This document shows positions 42,558 through 52,210 of a DNA stretch of 64,000 bases, piece by piece. The stretch comes from Bradyrhizobium sp. CCGUVB1N3 (GTDB taxonomy: Bacteria > Pseudomonadota > Alphaproteobacteria > Rhizobiales > Xanthobacteraceae). Under the pieces are notes generated by a model. The model was not told where the DNA came from. It searched no databases and saw nothing but the letters and a program-made list of their open reading frames with translations. Positions within the stretch are counted from its first letter, which is position 1. Every line of letters begins with the position of its first letter. The DNA is taken from assembly GCF_024199925.1 (NCBI RefSeq), contig NZ_JANADR010000001.1, positions 3,844,001-3,908,000 on the forward strand. Reading direction: 5' to 3'. A program made the position numbers and the translations under genes.

Positions 42558-43397
42558 CTAGAAGGTCGCTTCGATGGCCTTGATGAGATCGGGCGTCACG
42601 TCGGGCATGACGCCGAACCAGGCCTTGAAGGCGAGCCGCGCCTGGTTGAGTAGCAGGCCGAGCCCGTTCACGGTCTTGCAGCCGCGCGCGCCGGCCTCCG
42701 CCAGGAACGGCGTCTCGAGCGGCGTGTAGATGAGATCGGCAACCAGCGTCGACGGCTTCAGCCGCGACAGGTCGATCTCGAGCGCGTCCTTGCCGACCAT
42801 GCCGCGATCGGTGCAGTTGACGACCAGGGCCTTGTCGGCGACCGCGGCGCTGCGCTCCGCCCAGGCGACCGTGCGGAGGTATGCGCCGAACTCCTTGGCC
42901 AAAGCCTCCGCCTTGTCCGCCGTACGGTTGGCGATCAGGATCTCGCGCGCGCCGTTTTCGAGCAGCGCCACGACCACCGCGCGTGAGGCGCCGCCGGCGC
43001 CGAGCAGCAAGATCGGTCCCTCGTCGGCACGCCAATCCGTACGTGCATCGCGCAGGCTCTGCACAAAACCGTTGCCGTCATTGTTGAATCCGGACAGCGT
43101 GCCGTCCTCTTCGACGACGATGGTGTTGACGGCGCCGATGCGGCGCGCGGTATCGTTGACGCGCGAGAGCAGCGCCATCGCCGTCTGCTTGTGCGGCATG
43201 GTGACGTTGCAGCCGCGGAAGCCGAGGGCGACGAGGCCCGGCAGCGCGTCCTTCAGCCGCTCGGGCTGAACCGCGAGCGGCACATAGACACCGCGGATGC
43301 CGTGGGCATTCAGCCAATAATTGTGAATCACCGGCGAGCGCGAATGCGCGACCGGCATTCCGATGACGCCGGCGAGTCCAAAGCCGTTTGCGGACAT
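42558..43397 (-). CDS. shikimate/quinate dehydrogenase (AroE-like)
   Basis: A 279-residue NAD(P)-dependent dehydrogenase. The shikimate-binding SRSP (VAHSRSPVIHNYWLNAHG) and the catalytic lysine in GCNVTMPHKQTAM are present, with the dinucleotide loop LLGAGGASRAVVVALLENG and NRT after strand 2. The first gene of an operon with an amidohydrolase and a solute-binding protein suggests a catabolic quinate/shikimate role rather than the biosynthetic AroE. In its upstream gap, TTGTACAA (43491-43498) is a palindromic candidate operator. Confidence 0.85.
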   Translation of the reverse strand: MSANGFGLAGVIGMPVAHSRSPVIHNYWLNAHGIRGVYVPLAVQPERLKDALPGLVALGFRGCNVTMPHKQTAMALLSRVNDTARRIGAVNTIVVEEDGTLSGFNNDGNGFVQSLRDARTDWRADEGPILLLGAGGASRAVVVALLENGAREILIANRTADKAEALAKEFGAYLRTVAWAERSAAVADKALVVNCTDRGMVGKDALEIDLSRLKPSTLVADLIYTPLETPFLAEAGARGCKTVNGLGLLLNQARLAFKAWFGVMPDVTPDLIKAIEATF

Positions 43398-43670
43398 GCT
43401 TTCGATCCATCCTCCGTTGGCACGACGCTATGCCACGCGTCGGCCGGCCCTTGCCGGCGCCAGGGCGGCCGACGGGCGTCTTTTGGTCAATTGTACAAGA
43501 TTATTAGGCGGAACGCCAATCGCAGGCAATCGGAATCTCGGGCCAAAGGCCCGGCCGCGCATCGCGCAAATTGTGAAATGGGGGCAAGCGCCGGCTGTAG
43601 CCGTCCGTCGCCAGGCCCGGAGCAATGCCGTGGAAGCGCCAGAGGCGCGTTCTCACCCCGACGGCGACGC

Positions 43671-46600
43671 TTACCGCTCCACGCCGACCTGTTGCGTGCC
43701 GAGCTGCTTGAGCAGTTGCACCGCCTGCGTCAGATCCGGCGTCAGGAAACCTTCGCTGAACTTGCCGACGACGGGGCCGAGCAGCCGTTCGGCCTGCCCG
43801 GCCTTGCCCGCGTCCTGCCAGAGCCGCGCCAGGCTGATTGCGGTCGTGAGCTCCCAGGACAGTGCACCCTGCTTGCGGGCGACGTCGAGCGAGAGCTGAT
43901 AGAGATCTTCGGCATCATGGGCCGAGGTCGGCCCGCCTTCGGTGAGCGTGATCTCGCCCTGCAACCGATAGACTTCGGCAAGGTAGGAGTGATCACCGGT
44001 GCGCCGTGCGGTCGCGAGCGCGCCGTCGAGCGCGCGCAAGGCCGCCTCGCGGAAGCCGGCCTTCGCATAGGCCTCGGCCAACAGGCATCTGAACCAGCAG
44101 CCGGCGAGCCAGGAATCCATTGCCTCGTATTCGTCGAGGCCGACGCGCATCTGACTCAACCCGTCGTCGACATCGCCGAGCTGCGTCAGCGCCCAGCCGC
44201 GCAGGATCGCAGCCTGTTGCTTCCAGTGCAGGAAATTGTGCTCGCTGGCGATGACCATGGCGCGGTTGGCATGATCGCGGGTGCCTTCGACGTCGCGCAG
44301 GTGCTGGCAGAGATAGGCGCCGAACACCAGAGCGAAAGCGAGCGTGAAGGGATGGCGGATCTTCTCGGCGTTGGCGATCGCCTGCCCGCTGTGCTGGCGT
44401 GCCGCATCGGAGCGGCCAAGGAACCACAAGAGATAGCCGAGATAGGACAGCGACACGACGCCGGGATCGGTGCCGTGCCGCACCATCAGGTCGGCGTGCA
44501 GATCGGGGCTGTAGAGATCGACGCAGCGGTGCAGATGATGCTGGGCAGCCGCAAAACGCCCGCGATAGAGCATGGTCATCGCGATGGCACGATGCGCCTC
44601 CATGAGATAGCCGGTCCGCTGCGCGGGCAGCGCCCGCTCGTTCAGCCGCACGCGCTTGGCGAACTTCAACAGCTCGACGCTGAGATCATGCGCGCGCGTC
44701 AGATCCGCGCGGATGAAATGGCAGACCCAGAGCCCGCGCGTCGCCGCAAACGTCTTCTCCTCGTCGTCGAGCTGCCGGCCGAGCTCGAGGGCGCGGATGT
44801 AGTTCTCCTCGACCTCCTGCACCGCGTAGCCCTTGGCTGCGATCAGCGCGTTGCCCAGCGCGATACGCAGCTCGAGCTCGATCTGGTCGGCGCCCTGCAT
44901 GCGCGCATTGGCCTGGACGACACTCAAGCCGCGGCGCAAGTGCCCGATCGCCTCCAGATTGCCGCCGGTCTTCGCGGCCTGCTTGCCGGCCTTGAGCCAG
45001 AAGCTCGCGGCGCCTTCGCTCTGGCCGGATTCGGTCAGATGATGGGCGAGAAGCTCGGGCTCGCGCGCGGTCTTTTCCGGGTACATCTCGGCGAGCACCT
45101 GGGCGATCCGCGAATGCAGCTTGCGCCGCTCGCTGTGCAACAGGCTGGCATGCGCCGCGTTCTGGATCATCACGTGCCTGAACGCGTAGAGCGCTTCCGG
45201 CGGGTGGCCGTGGCGCACGATCAGGCCGGCCTCCTCCAGATGATCGAGCGCCGCCTCGATCTGGTCGGCGGGCGTGTTGGCGACCGCGTGAAGCGTCTCG
45301 TAGGAGAACTCGCGGCCGATGGTGGCGCCGATCTGCGCGATCTTCTTGAACGGGCCCATGCGGTCGAGGCGCGCCATCAGCGAGTCCGTCAGCGTCGCCG
45401 GGATCGCGAGCTGCCGCCACTCGCCGGACAGCACGTAGCGGCCGTGCCGTTCGGTCAGCAGGTTGGATTCGAGGACGGTCTTGGTCAATTCCTCCAGGAA
45501 CAGCGGCACGCCGTCGGTCTTGACGATGATCTCCTCGACGATCTCCTTGGGCAGCTCCCGCCCCGCGACGCGCTCGACGAGGGTCGTGCGCAATTGCCGG
45601 CTCAGCCGGTTCAAGACCAGCGTGGTGACGTGCGAATGCGCATTCCAGCTCGGCTGAAACTCCGACCGCGCGGTGATGACGATGAGGATCGGCTGGCCAT
45701 GCACCTTGTCGACCAGAAGATCGATGACCTCGCGCGAGGTCGGATCGATCCAGTGCAGGTCCTCGAAGGCGATGACGAGCGGCTGCTCGCGCGCAAGCCC
45801 AAGCAGATGATTGACGATGGCGGACACCGTCGCGTCCTTCTGCTGCTGCGGCGACAGGTCGAGCGGCGGGTAGCGGTCGCCCGTCGGGATCGACAGCAGC
45901 GCGGCGAACAGCGGGGTCACCTGCGCAACGTCGCTTCGCGTGGCGGCCACGGCCGCCTCGAGATTCGCGAGCGACATTGCAGTCGCGTCCTCGCGGTCGA
46001 GCCCGAGCGCGAATTTGAGCTGCGCACTGAACGGGTAGAAGGCGGTCGAGGTATAGTACGGAGAGCACTGCAGCGAGATCTGCCCGTGCCGCTCGCCCGC
46101 GATGGCCCCGAATATCTCCTGGACAATGCGGGACTTGCCGATCCCGGGCTCGCCGAACAGCACCACGACCTGTCCGTCGCCCTGCCTCGCCTGCTGCCAG
46201 CGCCCCGTCAGCAGCGAGACCTCCTCCTCGCGGTTGACGCGCGGCGTCAGCCGCGCGCCCATAGACGCGGCGAAGCGCGTCTCCACACGCGAGGGCCGCA
46301 CCACGTGCCAGGCCTGGACCTTCTCGGAAAGACCCTTGAGCGCCTGCACGCCGAGATTGCGGTAGTCGAACTTGCCCTTCAGCAGCGACTGTGTGGAGGC
46401 GGAGATGACCACGCCGTTCGGCGGCGCCAATCCCTGCAGCCGCGCGGCGAGGTTGACGGTTTCGCCGACTGCTGAATCGCGCTCCTCGGTGCCCTGGCCG
46501 ACGAGATCGCCGACCACGACGAGACCGGTGGCGATGCCGATCCGCACCGCCGGCGCGTGGCCCAGCGCGCCGCGCGGCTCGATCTCGCGGGCTGTCGACA

Positions 46601-47123
46601 GCAGCCGCACGATCTCGAGCCCGGCACGCACCGCGCGCTCGGCGTCGTCCTCATGTGCGGTCGGATAGCCGAAATAGACCAGGATGCCGTCGCCGACGTA
46701 GCGGGCGGCAAAACCCTCATAATGCTTGACCACGCGGACGCAGGTCTCGCGGAAGCCCGCGATCATGTCGCGCACGTCTTCGGGGTCGAACTGGGCCGAG
46801 AGCGGCGTCGAATCCACCATGTCGCAAAACATGGTGGTGAGCTGCCGCCGCTCGGCGCCGACCTCGGCGCGGGCCGCTGTCAGCGGGACAGGCGGAGGCC
46901 CGGCCGGTTCGGGCGAAAGCAGCGTCGCCATCGCCCGGCGCAGCCGCTTGCGATCGCCGAGCGGCAGGCCGAGCTCCGCGAGATCGGCCTCGGTCAGGTC
47001 GGGCATGACATCGAGGCCGAGGCGATGCCGTGCAAAAAGTTCGGTGTATTGGCCGAGCCCCGCGCCCTCAAGCCAGCCTTTCAAATCCGTTTCCGTCGCC
47101 GCGCCCGGCTCCGTCTCCAGCAT
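43671..47123 (-). CDS. SAM-cyclase-AAA ATPase-TPR multidomain regulator
   Basis: An 1150-residue signalling protein. Domains in order: an N-terminal SAM domain (LKGWLEGAGLGQYTELFARH), a class III cyclase around 85-260 (TMFCDMVDSTPLSAQF, YVGDGILVYFG, GETVNLAARL with the catalytic Asn and Arg), an AAA/STAND ATPase near 300 (VVLFGEPGIGKSRIVQEIFG, LVIAFEDLHWIDP), then ~550 residues of TPR-like helices. Both metal aspartates are present, so cAMP or cGMP synthesis is plausible. I used the ATG at 47123. It stands alone; neighbours give no input signal. Bradyrhizobium genomes hold many such paralogues. Confidence 0.88.
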   Translation of the reverse strand: MLETEPGAATETDLKGWLEGAGLGQYTELFARHRLGLDVMPDLTEADLAELGLPLGDRKRLRRAMATLLSPEPAGPPPVPLTAARAEVGAERRQLTTMFCDMVDSTPLSAQFDPEDVRDMIAGFRETCVRVVKHYEGFAARYVGDGILVYFGYPTAHEDDAERAVRAGLEIVRLLSTAREIEPRGALGHAPAVRIGIATGLVVVGDLVGQGTEERDSAVGETVNLAARLQGLAPPNGVVISASTQSLLKGKFDYRNLGVQALKGLSEKVQAWHVVRPSRVETRFAASMGARLTPRVNREEEVSLLTGRWQQARQGDGQVVVLFGEPGIGKSRIVQEIFGAIAGERHGQISLQCSPYYTSTAFYPFSAQLKFALGLDREDATAMSLANLEAAVAATRSDVAQVTPLFAALLSIPTGDRYPPLDLSPQQQKDATVSAIVNHLLGLAREQPLVIAFEDLHWIDPTSREVIDLLVDKVHGQPILIVITARSEFQPSWNAHSHVTTLVLNRLSRQLRTTLVERVAGRELPKEIVEEIIVKTDGVPLFLEELTKTVLESNLLTERHGRYVLSGEWRQLAIPATLTDSLMARLDRMGPFKKIAQIGATIGREFSYETLHAVANTPADQIEAALDHLEEAGLIVRHGHPPEALYAFRHVMIQNAAHASLLHSERRKLHSRIAQVLAEMYPEKTAREPELLAHHLTESGQSEGAASFWLKAGKQAAKTGGNLEAIGHLRRGLSVVQANARMQGADQIELELRIALGNALIAAKGYAVQEVEENYIRALELGRQLDDEEKTFAATRGLWVCHFIRADLTRAHDLSVELLKFAKRVRLNERALPAQRTGYLMEAHRAIAMTMLYRGRFAAAQHHLHRCVDLYSPDLHADLMVRHGTDPGVVSLSYLGYLLWFLGRSDAARQHSGQAIANAEKIRHPFTLAFALVFGAYLCQHLRDVEGTRDHANRAMVIASEHNFLHWKQQAAILRGWALTQLGDVDDGLSQMRVGLDEYEAMDSWLAGCWFRCLLAEAYAKAGFREAALRALDGALATARRTGDHSYLAEVYRLQGEITLTEGGPTSAHDAEDLYQLSLDVARKQGALSWELTTAISLARLWQDAGKAGQAERLLGPVVGKFSEGFLTPDLTQAVQLLKQLGTQQVGVER

Positions 47124-47335
47124 GCTGCTTCCGTTCGACTGAACACTCCGCCGCAGAGAATATGCCCTCAACCACAAACTTTGAGAGACAAAACTCCACC
47201 TCGGACGGGACGCGTTTCACAGTTTTTTGAAGAATAGCTCAATCGGATCGAAAACGCACGGCACCCGGCTCACCCGGGATTTGCCCTCGCAAGATCCGGC
47301 CTCGCCCCACACGTGAGGAGAGGCGAAGACGGGCT

Positions 47336-48361
47336 TCACCGCGCCTCTTCAAAACCCGCGAGCACCGACGTCAGGTTCGCGCCGAGGATATCGGAGAGAT
47401 AGCCGCCTTCCTGCACGAACACGGTCGGCAGTCCCATGCGCGCGATCGCCTGGCCGATGCGGCGGAAGCCGGGCGTGGTGACGCTGAGGCCCTTGAGGGG
47501 ATCGTGCTCGGAGGCATCCAGACCAAGCGCCACGACGAGCGCGCCGGGCGCGAATGCGTCGATCGCGGTCTCGGCACGCGCGAGCGCCTGCATGTAGCCG
47601 TCGTCGCCCGTGCCGATCGGCAGCGGGATGTTGAGATTGGTGCCAAGCCCCTCGCCCTCGCCGCGCTCATATGCATAGCCCCACACGAACGGGTAATACG
47701 CAACCGGATCGGCATGGATCGAGATGGTGTAGACGTCGGGCCGCGCATAGAAAATGCCTTGCGTGCCGTTGCCGTGATGCACGTCAACGTCGAGGACCAC
47801 GACGCGCTCGTGCTTGAGCCGCAGATGCGCGGCCGCGACCGCGCTGTTGTTGAGGAAACAAAAGCCGCCGGCCATGTCGCGATAGGCGTGATGGCCGGGC
47901 GGACGGCAGAGCGCGTAGGCAGCATCCTCGCCGTCCATCACGAGCTGCGCCGCGGTGGCCGCAACATCCGTCGCCGCGCAGGCCGCAGCCCAGGTGCCGG
48001 GCCCGATCGGCGCGGCGGTATCGGCGGTGTGCCAGCCGAGCTTGCCGACGATATGCGTCGGATAGGTCGCGGCGTGACGTACCGGATGGATGTTGCCGAT
48101 CATCTCCGGACCGGAATCGCCGAGCGCGCTCCAGGCGTCCCAGGCCTCGGAGAGGAAGGCGAGATATTCCGGGCTATGGACACGCGCGCGCGGCCCCTGC
48201 CCGAATGTGGTCGGCTCGACCAGTTGATGCTTGCCGTCCTTCAAACCCTTGAGCAGCCGGTCCGCGCGCTCGGGCTGCTCGGTCGTGCGCTTGACGACCC
48301 CGCGCACCAGGAAGAATTGCGGATCGTGGCTGCGATGCAGTTCGGTATGGACGGCTTTCAC
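47336..48361 (-). CDS. histone-deacetylase-family acetylpolyamine amidohydrolase
   Basis: A 341-residue Zn-dependent deacetylase. The His pair is in RPPGHHAYRDMAGGFCFLNN, the zinc site in VVVLDVDVHHGNGTQGIFYA, and the C-terminal part shows FVQEGGYLSDILG. The start KAVHTELHRSHDPQFFLVRG at GTG 48361 matches bacterial acetylpolyamine amidohydrolases (about 341-345 residues). Longer in-frame starts add an atypical tail. It deacetylates small acetylated amines in the cytoplasm. It is separate from its neighbours. Confidence 0.85.
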   Translation of the reverse strand: MKAVHTELHRSHDPQFFLVRGVVKRTTEQPERADRLLKGLKDGKHQLVEPTTFGQGPRARVHSPEYLAFLSEAWDAWSALGDSGPEMIGNIHPVRHAATYPTHIVGKLGWHTADTAAPIGPGTWAAACAATDVAATAAQLVMDGEDAAYALCRPPGHHAYRDMAGGFCFLNNSAVAAAHLRLKHERVVVLDVDVHHGNGTQGIFYARPDVYTISIHADPVAYYPFVWGYAYERGEGEGLGTNLNIPLPIGTGDDGYMQALARAETAIDAFAPGALVVALGLDASEHDPLKGLSVTTPGFRRIGQAIARMGLPTVFVQEGGYLSDILGANLTSVLAGFEEAR

Positions 48362-48478
48362 GTGGGCGGCTCCATTGCCTTGGGATCGGATGACGTCTTG
48401 ATCCCGGCGGCGCCACGATGCAAGCAAGATCAGTGCCGCATCTTGCGTGCGTGCCCTGCGCGGAACGCGGATCGCCGC

Positions 48479-49420
48479 TCAGCAACGGCCGCGTTGCAGG
48501 CAATGCTCGCGGCCCTGCTGGTCGGTGCGGAAGGCCTCGATGAAGCCGCCCTGGCGCTGCGTGACGAAAACGGTCTTGCCGTCGTCGCCGCCGAAGGCGA
48601 GGTTGGTCGGCTCCTTGCCTTTCAACGCGACCTCGCGCTGAACCGCGCCGTTGGGCTTCATGATCGCGATCGTGCCCTTGAGAATGCGCGCGACATAGAG
48701 CCTGCCGCTGACGTCGGTGCGCAGGCCGTCGATGGTGTCGGGCTGGAACGCCTTGATCAGCTTCGCATCGATGAGCTCCGTACCGCGGATGCTGTAAGAC
48801 CATATCTCGCCGCTGTTGGATTCGCCGACGTAGAGCGTCTTGCCGTCGGGACTGAGATCGATGCCGTTGGTGGTTCCCATCGCGCGCGGCGCCGTCATGA
48901 GCTGGCCCTGCACCGATCCGTCGCTCACCTTGACGATGCGCCAGACGTGGCCCTCGCGTCCCTTCCAGTTCGGATCGCTCGCATAGATCGTGCCGTCGCG
49001 CGCGATCGTCATGTCATTGGGCTGCTTCATCTCGTCGGAATGAAACCAGAGTCGCGCCTCCGCGCTGCCCTTGGGAAGCGCGAAGATGTTGTGCCCCTTG
49101 TAGTCGGCGACGAACATGGTGCCGTCGCGATCGAAGCGGACGGAGTTGCCGACGCTGCCTTGCGGAAGCTCCGCGAACGTCTCGGAGGCCGCACTTCCCG
49201 CCGGCAACCTGCCGATCGTGCCGGGCTTGCCGAGATTGACCACGAACAGATTGCCGTCGAGATCGACGGCCGGCCCTTCGATGCCGAAGGTGTATTCGCC
49301 CGCCGGCGTCACCTGCGCGCTTTCGAACAGCTTCATCTCGGCAAGGGCCGGCTGCGCGGCGATCGCCAGGAGCACGCTACTGCAGAGGCACCAGATCGTT
49401 CTGCTGGATGTAGTAGCCAT
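48479..49420 (-). CDS. exported SMP-30/gluconolactonase-like beta-propeller protein
   Basis: A 313-residue protein with a signal peptide (TIWCLCSSVLLAIAAQPALA). The body reads as six-bladed propeller repeats: GPAVDLDGNLFVVNLG, SVRFDRDGTMFVADYKGHNI, MTIARDGTIYASDPNWKG, and GIDLSPDGKTLYVGESNSG. These are the metal/active-site blades of SMP-30-type lactonases. Its first 44 bases overlap the cytochrome gene upstream, so expression is coupled. The substrate is unknown. Confidence 0.8.
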   Translation of the reverse strand: MATTSSRTIWCLCSSVLLAIAAQPALAEMKLFESAQVTPAGEYTFGIEGPAVDLDGNLFVVNLGKPGTIGRLPAGSAASETFAELPQGSVGNSVRFDRDGTMFVADYKGHNIFALPKGSAEARLWFHSDEMKQPNDMTIARDGTIYASDPNWKGREGHVWRIVKVSDGSVQGQLMTAPRAMGTTNGIDLSPDGKTLYVGESNSGEIWSYSIRGTELIDAKLIKAFQPDTIDGLRTDVSGRLYVARILKGTIAIMKPNGAVQREVALKGKEPTNLAFGGDDGKTVFVTQRQGGFIEAFRTDQQGREHCLQRGRC

Positions 49421-51446
49421 CGTCGTCGGTGCATTCGCCGTTGAGATATTGATCGGCCGGCCGGTAGAACCGGCTGAAGCCGGCTTTGTCTACAGCGATC
49501 CTTTGTGTCACGACGACGACCTTGGCGGCCGGCATTTCGCCGCATTCCTTGCCGCTGCGCGCAACAAATTTGCGCGTCGGCGGGCCGGGCTTGATGCGCA
49601 TACGCGTTCCCGGAACCATACTTGCAACCAGCGAGTCCGCATAGTCGAGCAGGCGGGCGTAGCCGGGCTCGATCTTCGCCAGCGCTTCGCCGCCCGGCGG
49701 CATCAGCTTGTCCGCGCCGAGCCCGCGCAGGCGGGTGCGCAGCTTTCCGGACCCGGGATCACCGGGATAGATCCAGCCGTCCTGCGACAACATGAAGCGC
49801 AGCACGGTCTGATCCTTCTCGGGGTCCGCCTGGCCCGGCTTGAGACCGAAATCCGAATGGCAGCCGACGCAGTGCTTCTCCACGAGTCCCTTGCGCAGTG
49901 CCGAGAGCCGATCCCTGTTCTGTGCGTCCTTGGCAACGAAGGCGGCGAGCTGGTTGACCTGCGCCGCGCTGCGCATGTCGCAGGGGAGCGGCTCCGGCGC
50001 ATTGGCATCAGTGCGGTCGATCCGGATCACGGTCTGGTTCTTGTCCTCCACCAGCCAGATCGCGCCATCCTCCGCAACCGTGATGCCGACCGGCGCGCCC
50101 TGAGGCCGCGCGCCGTTGACGCGGTGCCAGCCGGAGATCAGCTCCTCGAAACGCGCCGCCGCGACCTCGCCCGCGTGGGTCTGGAAGCTGCGCGTCGGCT
50201 CGGCGGCGCAGCTCACATGGTAGCGGACCGGCGGCGGATTCCCCTTGGGGAAACCGTGATCGTCGACGTCATAGACCAGCAGACGGCTGCCGGTTGGGCG
50301 ATAGCCATGAAGCGCGATCAGCAGCCTGCCTTCCAGCTCCGGAAACTTTTGGCCGTGATAGTAGAGCATGCCGAGCGGCGCGCCGTGCGGCGGCAGCAGC
50401 GAAAACGGCTGCTTGTAGAGGGCGCCGTTGGTGCAGAGGTTCTTGTAAGGACCCGATTGCAGCACCAGCCTGAATTCCGGGCTCACCGTCGAGAGGTCGT
50501 AGCAATAGGGCCAGCCGTAGTGCTTGCCCTGCTCGATCGCGTTGATCTCCTCGTTCGGCTTGAAGATATCAGGCAGGTCGCGGCCGTTCTCGCCTTGCAG
50601 GAAGGCGTAGCCGGGATCGGGAAATTGCGGATGCAGCGCCAGCGCCATCGAGTTGCGCAAGCCGCGTGCATAGACCTCGTGCGGCGGATTGGGATCGTTG
50701 GGCTTCAATGTCGGGAAGACGCCGCCTGAAGGCGGCGTGAACATCCAGATCGCGGCGAGTGCCGAGGCGCCTTCCGCCGGCGCGCAAGGCCGCGTGATTG
50801 GCGGGTGGGTAATGCAGTCGTCGCTATGCGAGCCGACATTGACGAACAGCCGCCCGGTCCGGTCGAACACGAACTGCTTGAGCGGATGCGCGCTCTCCTC
50901 GAGCTTGGTGCCGTCGGGTAGCGTCAGCCGGCGGCCCGGCAGACGGTGAAGGACAGTCTCGACCGTGCTGCGCGGATTGTCGGCAAGCGGATCGACGCGG
51001 AAAATCGTCTCGTCGGTGGAGGCATAGAGTTTCTTGTCGGGACCGATCGCCAGACCGAAGGGATATTCGATCCCCGTCAGCAGCTCCCTGATCCGCTTGC
51101 CCTCGGCTGCGCGGGGATCGAGCAGCAGCAGCCGGCCGTCGGTGTGGCCCCAGCCGCCCATGTCAGCGACCACGAACAGCTCATGACCGGGGATCTGGAT
51201 GATCGATCGCGGGAATTTGAGATGATCCTCTTCGCTGGCGACGAGACCTGCGCAAAACCCTTGGCGGAGGTCGATCTTGAGTTTGGGGAAGGCGAGATCG
51301 CCGCTGCCGCAGGTATCCGCGCCGATCGCATAGCCGCTTTTCCGGATCTGGTCGGACGATGCCGGCGGCGCAAGGCCAAGCCCCGCAGCCAGCAGAACGC
51401 ATGCAAGCGCGCGCGGCCAGCCAAAGGCTTTTCTCGTGGATTGCAA
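49377..51446 (-). CDS. exported sorbosone-dehydrogenase-like propeller protein with cytochrome c domain
   Basis: About 689 residues. A signal segment (LACVLLAAGLGLAPPASSDQ) is followed by a PQQ-glucose/sorbosone-dehydrogenase-type propeller (FPRSIIQIPGHELFVVADMG, GLAIGPDKKLYASTDETIFR, YARGLRNSMALALHPQFPDP). A cytochrome c domain with heme site KHCVGCHSDFG lies near residue 530, then a C-terminal ~90-residue tail. It probably oxidises a sugar or alcohol in the periplasm and passes electrons to the heme. TTG at 51446 has GAGGGG upstream; a GTG at 51485 also exists. Confidence 0.8.
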   Translation of the reverse strand: MQSTRKAFGWPRALACVLLAAGLGLAPPASSDQIRKSGYAIGADTCGSGDLAFPKLKIDLRQGFCAGLVASEEDHLKFPRSIIQIPGHELFVVADMGGWGHTDGRLLLLDPRAAEGKRIRELLTGIEYPFGLAIGPDKKLYASTDETIFRVDPLADNPRSTVETVLHRLPGRRLTLPDGTKLEESAHPLKQFVFDRTGRLFVNVGSHSDDCITHPPITRPCAPAEGASALAAIWMFTPPSGGVFPTLKPNDPNPPHEVYARGLRNSMALALHPQFPDPGYAFLQGENGRDLPDIFKPNEEINAIEQGKHYGWPYCYDLSTVSPEFRLVLQSGPYKNLCTNGALYKQPFSLLPPHGAPLGMLYYHGQKFPELEGRLLIALHGYRPTGSRLLVYDVDDHGFPKGNPPPVRYHVSCAAEPTRSFQTHAGEVAAARFEELISGWHRVNGARPQGAPVGITVAEDGAIWLVEDKNQTVIRIDRTDANAPEPLPCDMRSAAQVNQLAAFVAKDAQNRDRLSALRKGLVEKHCVGCHSDFGLKPGQADPEKDQTVLRFMLSQDGWIYPGDPGSGKLRTRLRGLGADKLMPPGGEALAKIEPGYARLLDYADSLVASMVPGTRMRIKPGPPTRKFVARSGKECGEMPAAKVVVVTQRIAVDKAGFSRFYRPADQYLNGECTDDDGYYIQQNDLVPLQ

Positions 51447-51659
51447 GGCCCCCTCCCCTCGACGCCGGCAAATCCAGAGTTCCACGCCTCGGTTGCGCCG
51501 TCCAGCCGAAGGTGAAGGTTAAGAATCGGTAACGCGCTCACCGTCCCGTGAATCGGAACATCCGTAAATTCCCTTACCGGGTTGAACCCGAATATTTCTG
51601 ACAACGTCAGAGTGTTATGGGTTGAATTGCGTCCGAATCGCTTCGTGGAGGAGGCGGCT

Positions 51660-51893
51660 ATGGTCCAAGTTTATTTTCACTGCTCGAATACTGACGGCCT
51701 GTTGATCGACCGGCGCGGCACCGCGGTGTCGAACCTGACCGAGGCCCGCGACCGCGCCGCGCAAATCATGCACTCGATGATCATGGTCCCCGGCGAGGAA
51801 GACTGGCGCGACTGGATCCTGCACGTCAGCGATGATGACGGCGAGGAGATCTTCGACCTGCCGTTCAGCTCCATGCTGGGCAAGCCGCACTGA
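51660..51893 (+). CDS. DUF6894 family small protein
   Basis: A 77-residue acidic protein: MVQVYFHCSNTDGLLIDRRG and then LTEARDRAAQIMHSMI, the pattern of DUF6894 proteins common in Bradyrhizobium. The ATG at 51660 is preceded by GGAGGAGG. It is divergent from the cytochrome gene. Function unknown. Confidence 0.8.
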   Translation: MVQVYFHCSNTDGLLIDRRGTAVSNLTEARDRAAQIMHSMIMVPGEEDWRDWILHVSDDDGEEIFDLPFSSMLGKPH

Positions 51894-51903
51894 GGACAAT
51901 GCC

Positions 51904-52080
51904 ATGCTGATCGCTTCGCTCACGCTGTTTCGCCACCACGTTTCCGCGATCGCCACGCGGTGGCAGACGCTGGTGAAGCTCGCGGGCAATCCCTACCGTC
52001 CCGAGTTGCACTACATGCGCGGTCCGGGGCCGAAATGGCACGCCAAGCACGGCAACCGTCGCAGGGATGGCCGGCTCTGA
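51904..52080 (+). CDS. small basic hypothetical protein
   Basis: A 58-residue frame starting ten bases after the DUF6894 stop, rich in His, Arg and Pro, with an amphipathic N-terminus (MLIASLTLFRHHVSAIATRW). There is AGGA before the ATG. No family is recognised and coding status rests on position and the start only. Confidence 0.4.
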   Translation: MLIASLTLFRHHVSAIATRWQTLVKLAGNPYRPELHYMRGPGPKWHAKHGNRRRDGRL

Positions 52081-52210
52081 GCCCGGGCTCGCCGGACCGA
52101 AGCACGTCGTCTTTTCCAGTCCCGACCACGCCTCCCGCGACGGTTAGAGCTTCCAACAGGGAACAGCCTTGTCTACCTTGCCCGCCTTTTCAGGCTGCAG
52201 GGACCATTTC

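Noticed and set aside
43191..46475. Plus-strand open frame of 1094 codons opposite the large cyclase gene
   Set aside because: It is the antisense of a gene with clear SAM, cyclase and AAA motifs. Composition is Arg/Asp-rich with no domain, as expected of GC-rich antisense frames.
47504..50729. Long plus-strand frames opposite the deacetylase and propeller genes
   Set aside because: Antisense to genes with catalytic motifs, signal peptides and a heme site.
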